From contig JAEWAK010000072.1 in NCBI GenBank assembly GCA_023391695.1, positions 47,383 to 111,382 on the forward strand: 64,000 nucleotides of DNA. Direction: 5' to 3'. The translations under genes were made by a program, and so were the position numbers. The notes under the pieces were generated by a model, which searched no databases, was not told the DNA's origin, and worked only from the letters and a program-made list of their open reading frames with translations. Source of the stretch: Bacillota bacterium (lineage in GTDB: Bacteria > Bacillota > Clostridia > Lachnospirales > Lachnospiraceae). Positions 8,815 through 17,778 of this stretch are shown here, piece by piece. How positions within the stretch are numbered: position 1 is the first letter of the stretch; each line of letters begins with the position of its first letter.

Positions 8815-9359
8815 TATAGTAACTCCTTTATTTTATTTTCTATGATATCCAGGTCTTCTGTCGGTTCAAATCTCTCAATAACCTTTCCCTGGCGGTCTAT
8901 TAAAAATTTTGTAAAATTCCATTTGATGCTCGGATCATTTTTATAATCCGGATTTTCCTTTGATAATTTGACATCCAGACGGGCCGAAAGTTCATGGGCC
9001 GGATGGAACCCGCCAAATCCTTTTTCTTTTACCAGGTACTTATAAAGGGGTGCGGCATCTTCCCCGTTTACATCAATTTTTGAAAAGATGGGGAAAGTAA
9101 CACCAAATTTGCTTTCACAGAAACTTGCAATCTCTTCATTGGTACCGGGTGCCTGGTGTCCGAACTGATTGCAGGGGAAATCCAGTATAAGGAAACCTTG
9201 TCCTTTATAATCTTCATATAATTTTTCCAGTCTTTCATACTGGGGTGTGAATCCACATATGGTTGCGCTGTTCATGATAAGCAGTACTTTTCCTTTGTAG
9301 TCGCCCAGGGATACATCCCTGTCATTCATATCCTTAACGGTTATTTCATATAAGCTCAT
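8814..9359 (-). CDS. glutathione peroxidase family protein (thioredoxin-type, Cys active site)
   Basis: A 181-residue peroxidase. The peroxidatic Cys35 is in ATICGFT, Cys81 in SFCESKFGVTFP sits where the resolving Cys of the thioredoxin-dependent branch lies, FPCNQFG carries the conserved Gln region, and KWNFTKFLI has the active-site Trp and Asn. Active site is Cys, not selenocysteine. In bacteria without glutathione such enzymes reduce peroxides using thioredoxin. Ribosome-binding site AAGGAG lies upstream; the flavodoxin gene follows with a 1-base overlap. Confidence 0.93.
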   Translation of the reverse strand: MSLYEITVKDMNDRDVSLGDYKGKVLLIMNSATICGFTPQYERLEKLYEDYKGQGFLILDFPCNQFGHQAPGTNEEIASFCESKFGVTFPIFSKIDVNGEDAAPLYKYLVKEKGFGGFHPAHELSARLDVKLSKENPDYKNDPSIKWNFTKFLIDRQGKVIERFEPTEDLDIIENKIKELL

Positions 9360-9461
9360 GGTAACACGCTCCTTTTTTGTATTGTTTTCAATTTAATTTT
9401 AAACAATTTAATTGAATGTGTCAATACTTTTATCTAATTTCTAATTTTAAATTTATATTTT

Positions 9462-9581
9462 TCATATATTTTTTATAACCTGCTTTGCTATGAACACTTC
9501 GGTTTCATCCGGGAGATCCCAGTCCTCCTCATCACTCCACTGCAAATCATATACCATCTGCATTGGTACTAAAGCTGCCAT
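9462..9581 (-). pseudogene. possible remnant of a small acidic protein gene
   Basis: A 39-codon open frame reading MAALVPMQMVYDL, then a very acidic stretch with WSDEEDWDLPDE, ending after KNI. The composition looks like real coding sequence, and similar acidic WSDxEDW segments occur in short conserved proteins, but there is no ribosome-binding site and the frame stops early, so it is probably a decayed gene. The surrounding 9360-9778 region holds nothing else except the terminator at 9682. Confidence 0.3.
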
Positions 9582-9681
9582 CTTTTATAATCATGGTATC
9601 CGAATTGTTTTTATTTGTCAATCGGTTATCTGATAAGAATATAAAGTTTTATTTTTCATGGATAAACAAGAATTCCATGAA

Positions 9682-9716
9682 AAAGATGCCATATGCTCTT
9701 ACCGTATGGCACCTTT
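9682..9716 (-). terminator. terminator after the beta-helix pectin-lyase-like gene
   Basis: Stem AAAGATGCCATA (9682-9693) against TATGGCACCTTT (9705-9716), one mismatch, 62 bases after the stop of the 9779-11863 gene. The same stem sequence (GATGCCATA) recurs in the terminator at 16747-16783. Confidence 0.7.
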
Positions 9717-9778
9717 AAAATTTTATCCGGCTGCAGGCCTTTTTATGTTTACATTCTGCCTTCCAATCATTGACCTGC

Positions 9779-11863
9779 TTATTTTTTTATTAATTCAAAA
9801 TTATCCACTGCCGCCCAGTTATTGGCATTTGCATCGCTCCAAATACCTATTTCGATCTGTCCGTTTGTTACCGGTATGTTATCTATTGTATATTGTGTGT
9901 AATTCACAATCGGACTGCTTCCCATATCAACGGCCATTTCAGAAGCCCCAAAGTTTTTTGCAAAGAACCGCAGCACTTTTTGTCCGCCCCCTGAGCGTAC
10001 CCAGACGCTTGCCGTATAGAGTCCGTTTGGCACTGTTATAGCCTGGGACGTTATTTGCTGGTAATTTGCCGAAGCCCAATGGGTTAATTTATAGCTTCCT
10101 TCCATCGGATAGTCCGTATCTACTTTTTGTGCAGGTGTTTCACTGTGCCATTCCGTCCAGCCTGTCAGATTCCCGGCTTCAAACCCGGGGTTAGTCAGCA
10201 GGTTAACCGGCACCGGCACACCTCCCTCCAATCTCTTCGCTTTCTGGTCCAGATACAGGGACTGGGGCGTTAAATCCGCTCCCCTTCCGATTCCTTCCAC
10301 CAGATCCTGCGGTGCGGAACGGTCAGAGGAGGAAACCGCATAACTTACACCGTTTGCCGTTCCCCGGGTGCCTATGACATAACCGTTGCCGTACTGCATG
10401 GATTTTACGATGGCTGACTGGCCGGAAGGATAGGCGGTACCGTTGGTATTCCAGAATACCGACTCCGTGGTCGTCCATCCGTGCTCAATGGTTCCGTAAG
10501 GCCTGTAGACGGCTTCCAGATAATCTCCGTTCATGGTCATATTATCAAATAAATTGGCCATAGCCAGATGCATATGAAAATCAGAGGCGAGACGGGGATA
10601 GTTTGAGGTGCTGTTGTATATAACGTTTCCGCTGGTCCACATACTGGATAGCGTAAAGCTGTGTCTGGCACCGGTAGCCGTACAATTCTGTAACAGATTA
10701 TCACTGCCCTGGATTAAGTACAGGTATCCGTTGCCGCCTTCCCCTCTGTATTGGGGCTTCTGGAAATGGGTATTCTGAATGGTAACGGAACGGGACTGGC
10801 TGATCGTAACACCATGGGATAACAGGTGGTAATCATTTCCGTTGGAAGCCGGCCTGTAGGAATTGACATTATCCAGCCAACAGTTTTTGGCATTTACGAA
10901 AGTGACTGCCTTGGAGGCATGTACATCATATGCCCCGGTCCCTGACGTATTATAGTCTAAGTCCCCCCAGCCTGTTCCCGTATGCTGTTTCATGCCGATG
11001 GAGAAATTTTCGATCCCGGCCTCCGAAACCGGCTCACCTGCTTTATATATGCGGGCACTATCCCTGGTTTTTAAGGTATACCGGATCGGAATATCCACCG
11101 TAAGTGTGTTGGTGGCTGTGTCAATGCCGGTTATTTTCCGGTAAAAGGTGGGGCCTTTTAAGGAAGAGTCCCATTTTCCGGTCATACCGTGTTCCGCAAT
11201 AAAGGAATTGGTGGCATCGGAATGTACAATAATAAATTCGTTGATATTATATCCGTTTACACTGTTTACCGGTATTTTCACTGCCTGGGACTGTACGTCA
11301 CTCCGGATATAGGAAGGGGTATTGACCGGAGTAAACCAGTCTGCGGACGCTATGGGTGCAACACGGATTACCGCTTTATTCCGCATGCTTGTAGAATCAT
11401 TATAAATAAAGGTGGAAGACTTTCCCTCACCCCGGAGCACAATATTGTTTTTATTAATCCAAAGGGCGCTTGTACTGTTTCCCTGTGGTTTAACACGATA
11501 GGTGCCCGCAGGCAGATAAACAATTCCTCCTCCGGCATTCCCGGCAGCATTGATGGCATTCTGGATGGCATTCGTCGAATCTGCCGCTCCGCTTGGATCT
11601 GCCCCATACCGGGTCACGACATTGTAAGTGTCACCCGGCGGACTGGCAGGGATACTTTTCTCACCTCTCCAGTATCCTGCATAAGAAAAGTCCTGAAGGG
11701 AGCGTCCCTGTCCGTCTTTCAATCCCTGAGTCCAATTGGACGGGTACAGGGAACTTCTCCAGGGTGTACCGGCATTTGCCGTACCCTCCGGTACCGTAAA
11801 CGAAGCTAACATGGCACCCATACATGCCAATACCGCCAGCTTATGAATTAATTTCTTTTTCAT
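9779..11863 (-). CDS. secreted pectate-lyase-like beta-helix protein with C-terminal carbohydrate-binding module
   Basis: A secreted protein of 694 residues. The second of two ATGs (11863) is chosen because AAAGGAGG lies 7 bases before it. A signal peptide (about residues 1-32) precedes a Pectate_lyase_3-type domain: YGADPSGAADSTNAIQNAI followed by GGGIVYLPAGTYRV is the classic entry to this right-handed beta-helix fold, which continues to about residue 520. The last 140 residues form a CBM4/9/16-like jelly roll (NPGFEAGNLTGW to WAAVDNFELIKK). Such proteins act on pectin or other uronic-acid polymers or are GH55/GH28 relatives; substrate and mechanism (lyase or hydrolase) are not decided. It is a single-gene transcript. 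Confidence 0.85.
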   Translation of the reverse strand: MKKKLIHKLAVLACMGAMLASFTVPEGTANAGTPWRSSLYPSNWTQGLKDGQGRSLQDFSYAGYWRGEKSIPASPPGDTYNVVTRYGADPSGAADSTNAIQNAINAAGNAGGGIVYLPAGTYRVKPQGNSTSALWINKNNIVLRGEGKSSTFIYNDSTSMRNKAVIRVAPIASADWFTPVNTPSYIRSDVQSQAVKIPVNSVNGYNINEFIIVHSDATNSFIAEHGMTGKWDSSLKGPTFYRKITGIDTATNTLTVDIPIRYTLKTRDSARIYKAGEPVSEAGIENFSIGMKQHTGTGWGDLDYNTSGTGAYDVHASKAVTFVNAKNCWLDNVNSYRPASNGNDYHLLSHGVTISQSRSVTIQNTHFQKPQYRGEGGNGYLYLIQGSDNLLQNCTATGARHSFTLSSMWTSGNVIYNSTSNYPRLASDFHMHLAMANLFDNMTMNGDYLEAVYRPYGTIEHGWTTTESVFWNTNGTAYPSGQSAIVKSMQYGNGYVIGTRGTANGVSYAVSSSDRSAPQDLVEGIGRGADLTPQSLYLDQKAKRLEGGVPVPVNLLTNPGFEAGNLTGWTEWHSETPAQKVDTDYPMEGSYKLTHWASANYQQITSQAITVPNGLYTASVWVRSGGGQKVLRFFAKNFGASEMAVDMGSSPIVNYTQYTIDNIPVTNGQIEIGIWSDANANNWAAVDNFELIKK

Positions 11864-12293
11864 TAACATTCCTCCTTTAATAGTTTTTTAAATTTCCATA
11901 TTTCTATCCCGTTAAGCAGGTTCTCCTCACTCCTTTCTTACACCTCAGTTATAAGCTTTCATCTCCGGGTTGTTGTATTTTGTCAAAAAACAGATTTAAG
12001 ATATTACAAATAATACCATATCTTTTCATAATATTTACATTTTCGTAATTTTTATCCTTTAATATGTAATATATAACGTTTTTCCAAGAATCATTTATTA
12101 TAAGTTAACTTTATATCTTTTTATATATTATAGAAAATGCCATAAGTAAGAAAAACAGCAAAAATTACATAAAAAGGGGTAAAACTTGCATAAATGCACA
12201 CATTATGGAGATTTATGGTATTATATAGAAAAATTATACTATTGTTATTTCCCAAAACAGCAACAAAAAGACAGAGGATTCTTGTACTCTTTT

Positions 12294-12361
12294 AATATTG
12301 CGTATCTGCAAAGTTAAGAAAGGAGGTGAATATGCTTTAAGCTGCAGATACTTTCAATATT
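12294..12361 (+). promoter_or_regulatory. structured leader with embedded Shine-Dalgarno and three-codon ORF upstream of the chitosanase gene
   Basis: In the 565-base region 11864-12428 the only strong structure is this 15-bp interrupted stem: AATATTG (12294-12300) pairs with CAATATT (12355-12361) and GTATCTGC (12302-12309) with GCAGATAC (12344-12351). The 34-base loop carries a perfect AAGGAGGTGA followed by ATG CTT TAA, a start-Leu-stop mini-ORF. The chitosanase start is 68 bases beyond. It looks like a translated leader or attenuator, but no terminator follows it. The rest of the region is AT-rich and should hold divergent promoters. Confidence 0.5.
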
Positions 12362-12428
12362 TTACAGACTGCTTGCATGGCTTAAATAGAATGAGAGGTA
12401 TAAAAATTAATAATAAGGAGGTAAATAT

Positions 12429-13880
12429 ATGTTAAAAAAGACATTAAACAAGAAAGTATATTCCCTGATTTTGTCTTTGTTTTTTTCTCTGCTCACTTTG
12501 ACCAGGGTATTCGGCGCTGTTACCGAAACCCAAAGAGATACTATCTTTAAGCTGACTTCCATTTTTGAGAACAGTACTACCACACTTCAATATACATATG
12601 TGGAAAACATCGGGGACGGAAGAGGCTTAACTTTCGGTTTTGCGGGCTTTTGCAGCGGAACCTATGACGGAACCCTGTTTCTGAAAGAATACCAGTCCTT
12701 AAATCCGAATAATATTTTAGTCAAATACATACCGGCATTTGAGCGTATTGACAGCCTTCCCCATCCCGGCGGTTTGTGCAGTGATACCACGGGGCTTAAC
12801 AATTTTCCTGCCGACTTCCGATCCTGCGGCAATGACCCGGCATTTAAGGAAGCCCAGCATAACCTGGTCAACCGGCTTTACTGGAACCCATCCCAGGATG
12901 CAGTGAATCAAATCGGAGCAAAATACGCCATTACGGCCGGAGAACTTTATGATTCTTTCATAAACCATGGTGCGGACGGGGCATGGGATATTATCAACCA
13001 GACCAACAGTGCCGTGGGAAAAATCAGTAGCGGCACGGATGAAAAGACCTGGCTGAACAGATATTTAAGTATCCGGTACGGAATTCTTGCTGCTGACCCT
13101 ACATGGAGCGAAGCGGTTGACCGGGTTAAGGTATATCAAAAATTATTAAACACGGACAATAATGTCAATCTTACAAGGCCGATTACCGTCACCTGCTACG
13201 GAGATACCTTTACGATTTCCGGCGGTACCGAAACGGTCGCTGCCCCGGTTTTTAACCCTGCCGGCGGTACTTACTCATCCGCTTTGGATGTAACTATCTC
13301 AAGTCCGACAGCCGGAGCCACCATACGTTATACTACCGACGGAAGCAATCCGACTTTAGCCTCCCCGGTTTATTCGGCTCCCATTCGTATCTCTTCAACC
13401 AGGACGCTTAAGGCGATTGCAGTTAAATCCGGTTTAAATGACTCGGCCATATCAAGTGCCACCTACACCATTTCCTCGGTTTCACAGGTGGCAGCCCCTG
13501 TTTTCAGTCCTGCCGGCGGTACTTACAGTTCTGCACAGAACGTAACTATTTCCTGTGCGACCGCAGGTGCTTCCATCCGCTATACCACGGATGGGTCCAC
13601 TCCAACCGCATCTTCGGCCCTTTATACAGGACCCATTTCCATAACAAGTACGAAAACGATAAAGGCAATTGCAATTGTATCGGGAATGACAAATTCTACA
13701 GTCACAAGTGTTACCTATACCATCAGCATAAGCGGCTACCCAGCCTGGGCACCCAATACCTATTACAGCATAGGAAGTATCGTGTCTTACGGTGGCACCA
13801 ATTACAGATGTATCCAGGCCCATACCTCCCTTACGGGCTGGGAACCCTCTGTTGTACCTGCCTTATGGCAGCCGGTTTAA
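12429..13880 (+). CDS. secreted GH46 chitosanase with two CHB_HEX_C-type repeats and CBM5/12
   Basis: Hydrolyses beta-1,4 links of chitosan outside the cell. Residues 1-30 are a signal peptide. Residues about 31-266 match GH46: VENIGDGRGLTFGFAGFCSG corresponds to the catalytic region of Streptomyces and Bacillus chitosanases, with conserved Glu59 as the likely acid and an Asp in the following loop as the likely base. Residues 270-348 and 354-432 are two CHB_HEX_C/FN3-like repeats (AAPVFNPAGGTYSSA, IRYTTDGSNPT, then a TYTI end). Residues 437-483 are a CBM5/12 chitin-binding module (YPAWAPNTYYSIGSIVSY ... WEPSVVPALW). The GH46 family usually lacks these tails. The next gene follows after 17 bases, so the two form an operon. 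Confidence 0.93.
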   Translation: MLKKTLNKKVYSLILSLFFSLLTLTRVFGAVTETQRDTIFKLTSIFENSTTTLQYTYVENIGDGRGLTFGFAGFCSGTYDGTLFLKEYQSLNPNNILVKYIPAFERIDSLPHPGGLCSDTTGLNNFPADFRSCGNDPAFKEAQHNLVNRLYWNPSQDAVNQIGAKYAITAGELYDSFINHGADGAWDIINQTNSAVGKISSGTDEKTWLNRYLSIRYGILAADPTWSEAVDRVKVYQKLLNTDNNVNLTRPITVTCYGDTFTISGGTETVAAPVFNPAGGTYSSALDVTISSPTAGATIRYTTDGSNPTLASPVYSAPIRISSTRTLKAIAVKSGLNDSAISSATYTISSVSQVAAPVFSPAGGTYSSAQNVTISCATAGASIRYTTDGSTPTASSALYTGPISITSTKTIKAIAIVSGMTNSTVTSVTYTISISGYPAWAPNTYYSIGSIVSYGGTNYRCIQAHTSLTGWEPSVVPALWQPV

Positions 13881-13897
13881 TAAAGGGGGAATAAGAA

Positions 13898-16552
13898 ATG
13901 AATCTATTTAGAAAGAAACACCCGTTTTTTAAAAAAATAGCTTTTTTATTTAGTTTTATACTGCTATTTTGCTATTTAACCGGCTTTACCATGCCGGTTG
14001 TAAATGCAGCCGCATCCGGAAAACCGGGAACTCCCATTTTGGGACATGACAATTTTGACAATGACGGCAATTATACCATAACAATGAATATGTGGTGGGG
14101 CAACAACGGAACTTCCTGGACACTTTATGAAAACGACATCCAGGTATATACCGGTGCTTTAACGGACGGTTCCCCCAATGCCCAGACGGTGTCCAAATCA
14201 TTTACGGACAAGGCGGCCGGTACTTATACCTATGTGTGCTACCTGAACAATTCATACGGTTCTGTCTCCAGTGCTCCAATCTCGGTTAATGTAAATACCG
14301 GCGGCGGCATTGTAAACAGCGGTATAAAAATAGCCGGAGCCGACACTGCCTCCGAAGCGCTGCAGCTTACGGTCTCTCAGGGAACCACGGAATTTTCCCT
14401 TAGCGCCACCGGAGTTACCAGCCCGAATTATAACCTTTCAACCAGTAACAGTTCCGTCGCAGATTTTCAGATATTAAATGGAAATACCTTAAAAATAAAC
14501 GGCCTGAAAGCAGGACGTACTTCCTTGAAAATTAAGGAAACCACCACCAATAAGGTACGTTATGTGGGTATACGGGTAAAGACATCCGGCGGCAGCTTGC
14601 CGGGACTTCCCGATTACCTCTCCATCGGTTCCGTAAGTGAAGATTCGGCAGCGGACCTGGACTTCTGGAAGGACTACGGTACGGGGCTAACCAACAAAAG
14701 AATGGATATCCGCTACATCTATTTAAACGGCGGTCCGGAAAACGGCTGGAAAACCTGGGGCGACGGCAACGGAGGACGTGCGGTTTCCTTCATACGGGAA
14801 AGCAAAAAACTGGGCATGATACCCTTCTTTGTATATTATAATATTCCCGATGGCAGCGAAAGCTATGAACTGGACAAACAGCACATAGAAAGCGATTCCT
14901 ATATGCAATCCTATTTCAAGGATCTTAAATTTGCCCTGGATATTATAAAGCAGGAAGGAGGGGATGAGACGGTCGGCCTGATTTTAGAACCTGACTTTTT
15001 AGGTTATATGATGCAGAACTCCGGAAAACAGCCTGATCAGATAACCGCAAGGACCAGCGCAGTATATTCGGCCGGAATATTAAGCACTTCTGCCGATCCG
15101 GTATTTCCCGATACTCTTACCGGCCTTGTAAAAGCCATAAACTATACCATAAACAAATACGCTCCCAATGCTTATTTCGGATGGCAGTTCAACCTCTGGG
15201 CTTCCCCCGGAATAACCACCGGAATCCCTTCGACGGGACTGATGAGAATCACTGATACCCAGGGGGTTACTAACGGGCGTCAGGCTCTTGTTTCAGAAGC
15301 AAAGGAAATCTATAAATATTACGGTAAGGCAGGGGTTTCAAGCTACGGTGCGGATTTTGTTTCCATCGATAAATACGGTTTGGATGCCGGTATCAGTTCC
15401 CCTTCCAATCCTTCCGCCTCCACCTGGTTCTGGAACCTGGACCACTGGAATAACTATCTGCTGTTTAATAAGACTTTACACCAGGAATCGGGGCTTCCCG
15501 TTATCCTGTGGCAGATTCCCGTGGGACACATCAATCAAAGCACCAGTGCAAATCCTTACAACCAAGGCACATTTCCTGATCTGGACAACACGAACCAGCA
15601 TTACGAGGACTCTGCTCCCACCTTTTTCCTTGGGGACACCTTTACTGCCTCGGGCACAAGATTTAATTACTTTTCCACAAATCAGGGAAATGATCCAAAA
15701 CTCTCTGTTTCAGGCAGTCAGATAACCTGGAATTCCCATGCCAGGGAAGCGGCGGACGCAGGAATCATCTCCGTCCTTTTTGGAGCCGGCGTGGGAAACA
15801 GTACCGACGGGGTGGGTTCTCCTCCGACGGACAGCTACTGGTGGATCACAAAAGCCCAGAGTTATTTTAATAATCCGGAACCGCTAGGTGGCGGCAATCC
15901 CATAGAAACCGTAGCCGCACCGGCCTTTACCCCTGCCGGCGGAACCTATACTACGGCACAGTCGGTAACCATCTCCTGCTCCACCGATGGCGCCACCATA
16001 CGCTATACTACCGACGGAAGTACTCCTTCCAATACTTCCAGTGTTTACGCTGGCCCTATCAGCGTAACTTCCACCAAGACCATAAAAGCCCGCGCTTTTA
16101 AGTCAGGAATGGCCGATTCTCCTCTGGCAGAAAGCACTTATACCATCGGCACCGTATCACAGGTGGCCGCACCGGTCTTTACTCCCGGCGGCGGGACATA
16201 CCAGTCCTCACAGAATGTGACCATTTCCTGTGCTACAAGTGGTGCCACGATCCGCTATACCACCGACGGAACTACCCCTACCACCAGTTCCCCGGTTTAT
16301 ACCGGAGCTATAAATATATCCGCAAGCCAAACAGTAAAAGCCTACGCATCCAAATCCGGCATGACCGATTCCACCGTAACGACTGCTGTTTACACGGTTA
16401 ACAGCAGTTACCCTGCCTGGGCTACTTACATACCCTACGCATTGGGCGATCTCGTAACCTACAACGGGATAACCTATAAATGCACTTTAGCCCACACCTC
16501 CCTACCGGGCTGGGAGCCACCTCTTGTGCCCGTCCTTTGGCAGGCTCAATAA
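13898..16552 (+). CDS. secreted multidomain putative glycosidase with CHB_HEX_C-type repeats and CBM5/12; catalytic family not recognised
   Basis: An 884-residue secreted protein. After a signal peptide (to about residue 38) come an Ig-like domain like those at the N-terminus of chitinases (GKPGTPILGHD, residues about 41-133), a Big_2-like domain (143-228), a large domain of about 420 residues (236-655), two CHB_HEX_C-like repeats (667-745, 752-832) and a CBM5/12 (837-884). The large domain looks like an alpha/beta barrel; strand-like segments with acidic residues include PFFVYYNIPD, VGLILEPDFLGYM and ADFVSIDKYGLD. IPD and EPD recall GH6 motifs, but this is weak. The C-terminal half closely resembles the chitosanase's, so substrate is likely chitin or chitosan (inference). 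Confidence 0.85.
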   Translation: MNLFRKKHPFFKKIAFLFSFILLFCYLTGFTMPVVNAAASGKPGTPILGHDNFDNDGNYTITMNMWWGNNGTSWTLYENDIQVYTGALTDGSPNAQTVSKSFTDKAAGTYTYVCYLNNSYGSVSSAPISVNVNTGGGIVNSGIKIAGADTASEALQLTVSQGTTEFSLSATGVTSPNYNLSTSNSSVADFQILNGNTLKINGLKAGRTSLKIKETTTNKVRYVGIRVKTSGGSLPGLPDYLSIGSVSEDSAADLDFWKDYGTGLTNKRMDIRYIYLNGGPENGWKTWGDGNGGRAVSFIRESKKLGMIPFFVYYNIPDGSESYELDKQHIESDSYMQSYFKDLKFALDIIKQEGGDETVGLILEPDFLGYMMQNSGKQPDQITARTSAVYSAGILSTSADPVFPDTLTGLVKAINYTINKYAPNAYFGWQFNLWASPGITTGIPSTGLMRITDTQGVTNGRQALVSEAKEIYKYYGKAGVSSYGADFVSIDKYGLDAGISSPSNPSASTWFWNLDHWNNYLLFNKTLHQESGLPVILWQIPVGHINQSTSANPYNQGTFPDLDNTNQHYEDSAPTFFLGDTFTASGTRFNYFSTNQGNDPKLSVSGSQITWNSHAREAADAGIISVLFGAGVGNSTDGVGSPPTDSYWWITKAQSYFNNPEPLGGGNPIETVAAPAFTPAGGTYTTAQSVTISCSTDGATIRYTTDGSTPSNTSSVYAGPISVTSTKTIKARAFKSGMADSPLAESTYTIGTVSQVAAPVFTPGGGTYQSSQNVTISCATSGATIRYTTDGTTPTTSSPVYTGAINISASQTVKAYASKSGMTDSTVTTAVYTVNSSYPAWATYIPYALGDLVTYNGITYKCTLAHTSLPGWEPPLVPVLWQAQ

Positions 16553-16599
16553 TACAAAGAAGGATATTTTATATCCACTGATTCTAACCCACGGTTTTG

Positions 16600-16657
16600 T
16601 TATACCATGTTCGCAGGCTCCATGGTATGCGGTACTTCGTACCGTTGATGCGCACTC
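16600..16657. repeat. family-1 double-hairpin repeat, copy A
   Basis: Two adjacent hairpins: ATACCATG (16602-16609) with CATGGTAT (16621-16628), then CGGTAC-TTC-GTACCG (16630-16644), followed by TTGATGCGCACTC. Other copies are at 16698, 18600 and 40300. The stem of hairpin 2 differs between copies but stays paired in most. Confidence 0.75.
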
Positions 16658-16697
16658 ACTTTGTTCGGCGCAGGCATAATGTCTGTTGACATTATGT

Positions 16698-16743
16698 CAT
16701 GTCTGCAGGCCCACATGGTATTGGCACTTCGTGCCAGGATGAA
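16698..16743. repeat. family-1 double-hairpin repeat, degenerate copy A'
   Basis: CATGT and ACATG form hairpin 1, and GGCAC-TTC-GTGCC is hairpin 2, with the same TTC loop as copy A but a compensated base pair. It is followed by AGGATGAAC. Between copies A and A' lies a further hairpin (CATAATGTC/GACATTATG). Confidence 0.6.
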
Positions 16744-16746
16744 CAG

Positions 16747-16783
16747 AAAAGATGCCATACACGTTTATCGTATGGCATCTTTT
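16747..16783. terminator. bidirectional terminator between the chitosanase operon and a truncated regulator
   Basis: Perfect 14-bp stem AAAAGATGCCATAC (16747-16760) and GTATGGCATCTTTT (16770-16783), with T-runs on both strands. It abuts the stop codon of the truncated AraC gene at 16787. Confidence 0.8.
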
Positions 16784-16786
16784 CTA

Positions 16787-17302
16787 TTATGGTACTAACC
16801 TATCAAGTAAGCACAGCTGCGTGACAGGTTTTACAATTGCCCAGGTACCTCCTCCATAGGGAGTAGTCCTTCTCCGTCCAATTACTTTAAAGGATTCCCG
16901 TTCCACTTTCTTGTAATCCATTTTATAGACCCCCTTAATCGTAAGTGCAAAGCTTAACCGGCAATAGAAGGCCAGCCTCACACCAGGCTTTCTTGCCATG
17001 GCCGGCATGACGCCATGCATCCGTTTAAAAGCGACACTGAATACATCGGAGGATTCATATCCGTACTTCATGGCAATATCAATAATTTTGTTATCCGTAT
17101 TTTGGAGTTCATATGCCGCGAAGGTCAGCTTCCGGTTGCGGATATACTCCGATAATGAAATTCCGGTTATCTGGGTAAATGAACGTTGGAACACAGTAAA
17201 AGGACCTCCCATTGTCTTACTTATTTTTTCGTAATCTACATCATTATTTAGATTATCTTCAACATAATCAATAGCATGATTCATTCTATCGACCCAATCC
17301 AT
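16787..17302 (-). pseudogene. AraC-family regulator truncated in its GyrI-like domain
   Basis: The start is the ATG at 17302, preceded by AGGAGGTGA; it gives MDWVDRMNHAIDYVEDNL, the usual N-terminus of the AraC plus GyrI-like (effector-binding) family. Residues 1-115 hold the two-helix-turn-helix AraC domain (YIRNRKLTFAAYEL, VFSVAFKRMHGVMP). A GyrI-like domain begins at MDYKKVERESFKVIG but stops about 35 residues later at CLLDRLVP, where family members continue for another 100-120 residues. The truncation point is next to the terminator and repeat copies A/A'. DNA binding could persist, effector response should be lost. Confidence 0.75.
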
Positions 17303-17427
17303 TGTTTCACCTCCTATTTGCATTATAAAGGGGTCTGTTACGGTCTGCCCGTTATTTTCCATACAGATAATAACGGATGAATCTTCAAAAAATGCCTTTG
17401 CCAAATGGATAATAAACCATGGAAGCT

Positions 17428-17717
17428 TTATTTTACAATATGGACTGTACCTTCCTTACGTAACGGAGCGCTTGATTCCTTACCGATATAACCGAGGCAG
17501 CCGAAGAACAGATGGTATGCTCTTTCGGAATTCCCAGTTCAAACAGGTATTCCCGCAGTTTCGTATCATTCCGAAGCCAATGAAGCTGGTTAATGTAGCA
17601 GCTTCCAAGGCCCAGGGACTGCGCTGCCAGAAAAATATTCTCAAGGGCAAGGGCACAGTCAGCCATTGCATTTTCATAATTCGGACGGTTCGAAGCTATT
17701 ATAAGTGTGGGAGGCAT
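17428..17717 (-). pseudogene. nitroreductase-family pseudogene, 5'-truncated and frameshifted
   Basis: The reading frame MPPTLIIASNRPNYENAMAD, then LENIFLAAQSLGLGSCYINQ, is the C-terminal half of an FMN-dependent nitroreductase. The N-terminal half with the FMN phosphate-binding Arg/Ser is missing. At about 17497-17507 one extra base breaks the frame: the current frame ends in unrelated sequence at 17433, whereas the -1 frame reads LGYIGKESSAPLRKEG then TVHIVK to a stop at 17428, the expected C-terminus. The 5' break joins directly to a fragment of a dispersed repeat at about 17730. It cannot make an active enzyme. Confidence 0.8.
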
Positions 17718-17728
17718 GCCGGTACACT

Positions 17729-17760
17729 GGGCGGGAGACTTCTTTGACAGGTTAAATTAC
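17729..17760. repeat. terminal fragment of a family-2 repeat at a gene-truncation junction
   Basis: GCGGGAGACTT followed by TTGACAGGTTAAATTAC closely matches the end of the repeat at 21481-21626 (GCGGGAGACTT, TTGATAGGTTAAA). The second part, TTGACAGGTTAAATTAC, occurs again at 18937-18953. This copy lies between the broken nitroreductase and the methyltransferase gene. Confidence 0.55.
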
Positions 17761-17778
17761 GCAGACGGATTGTTTCAG

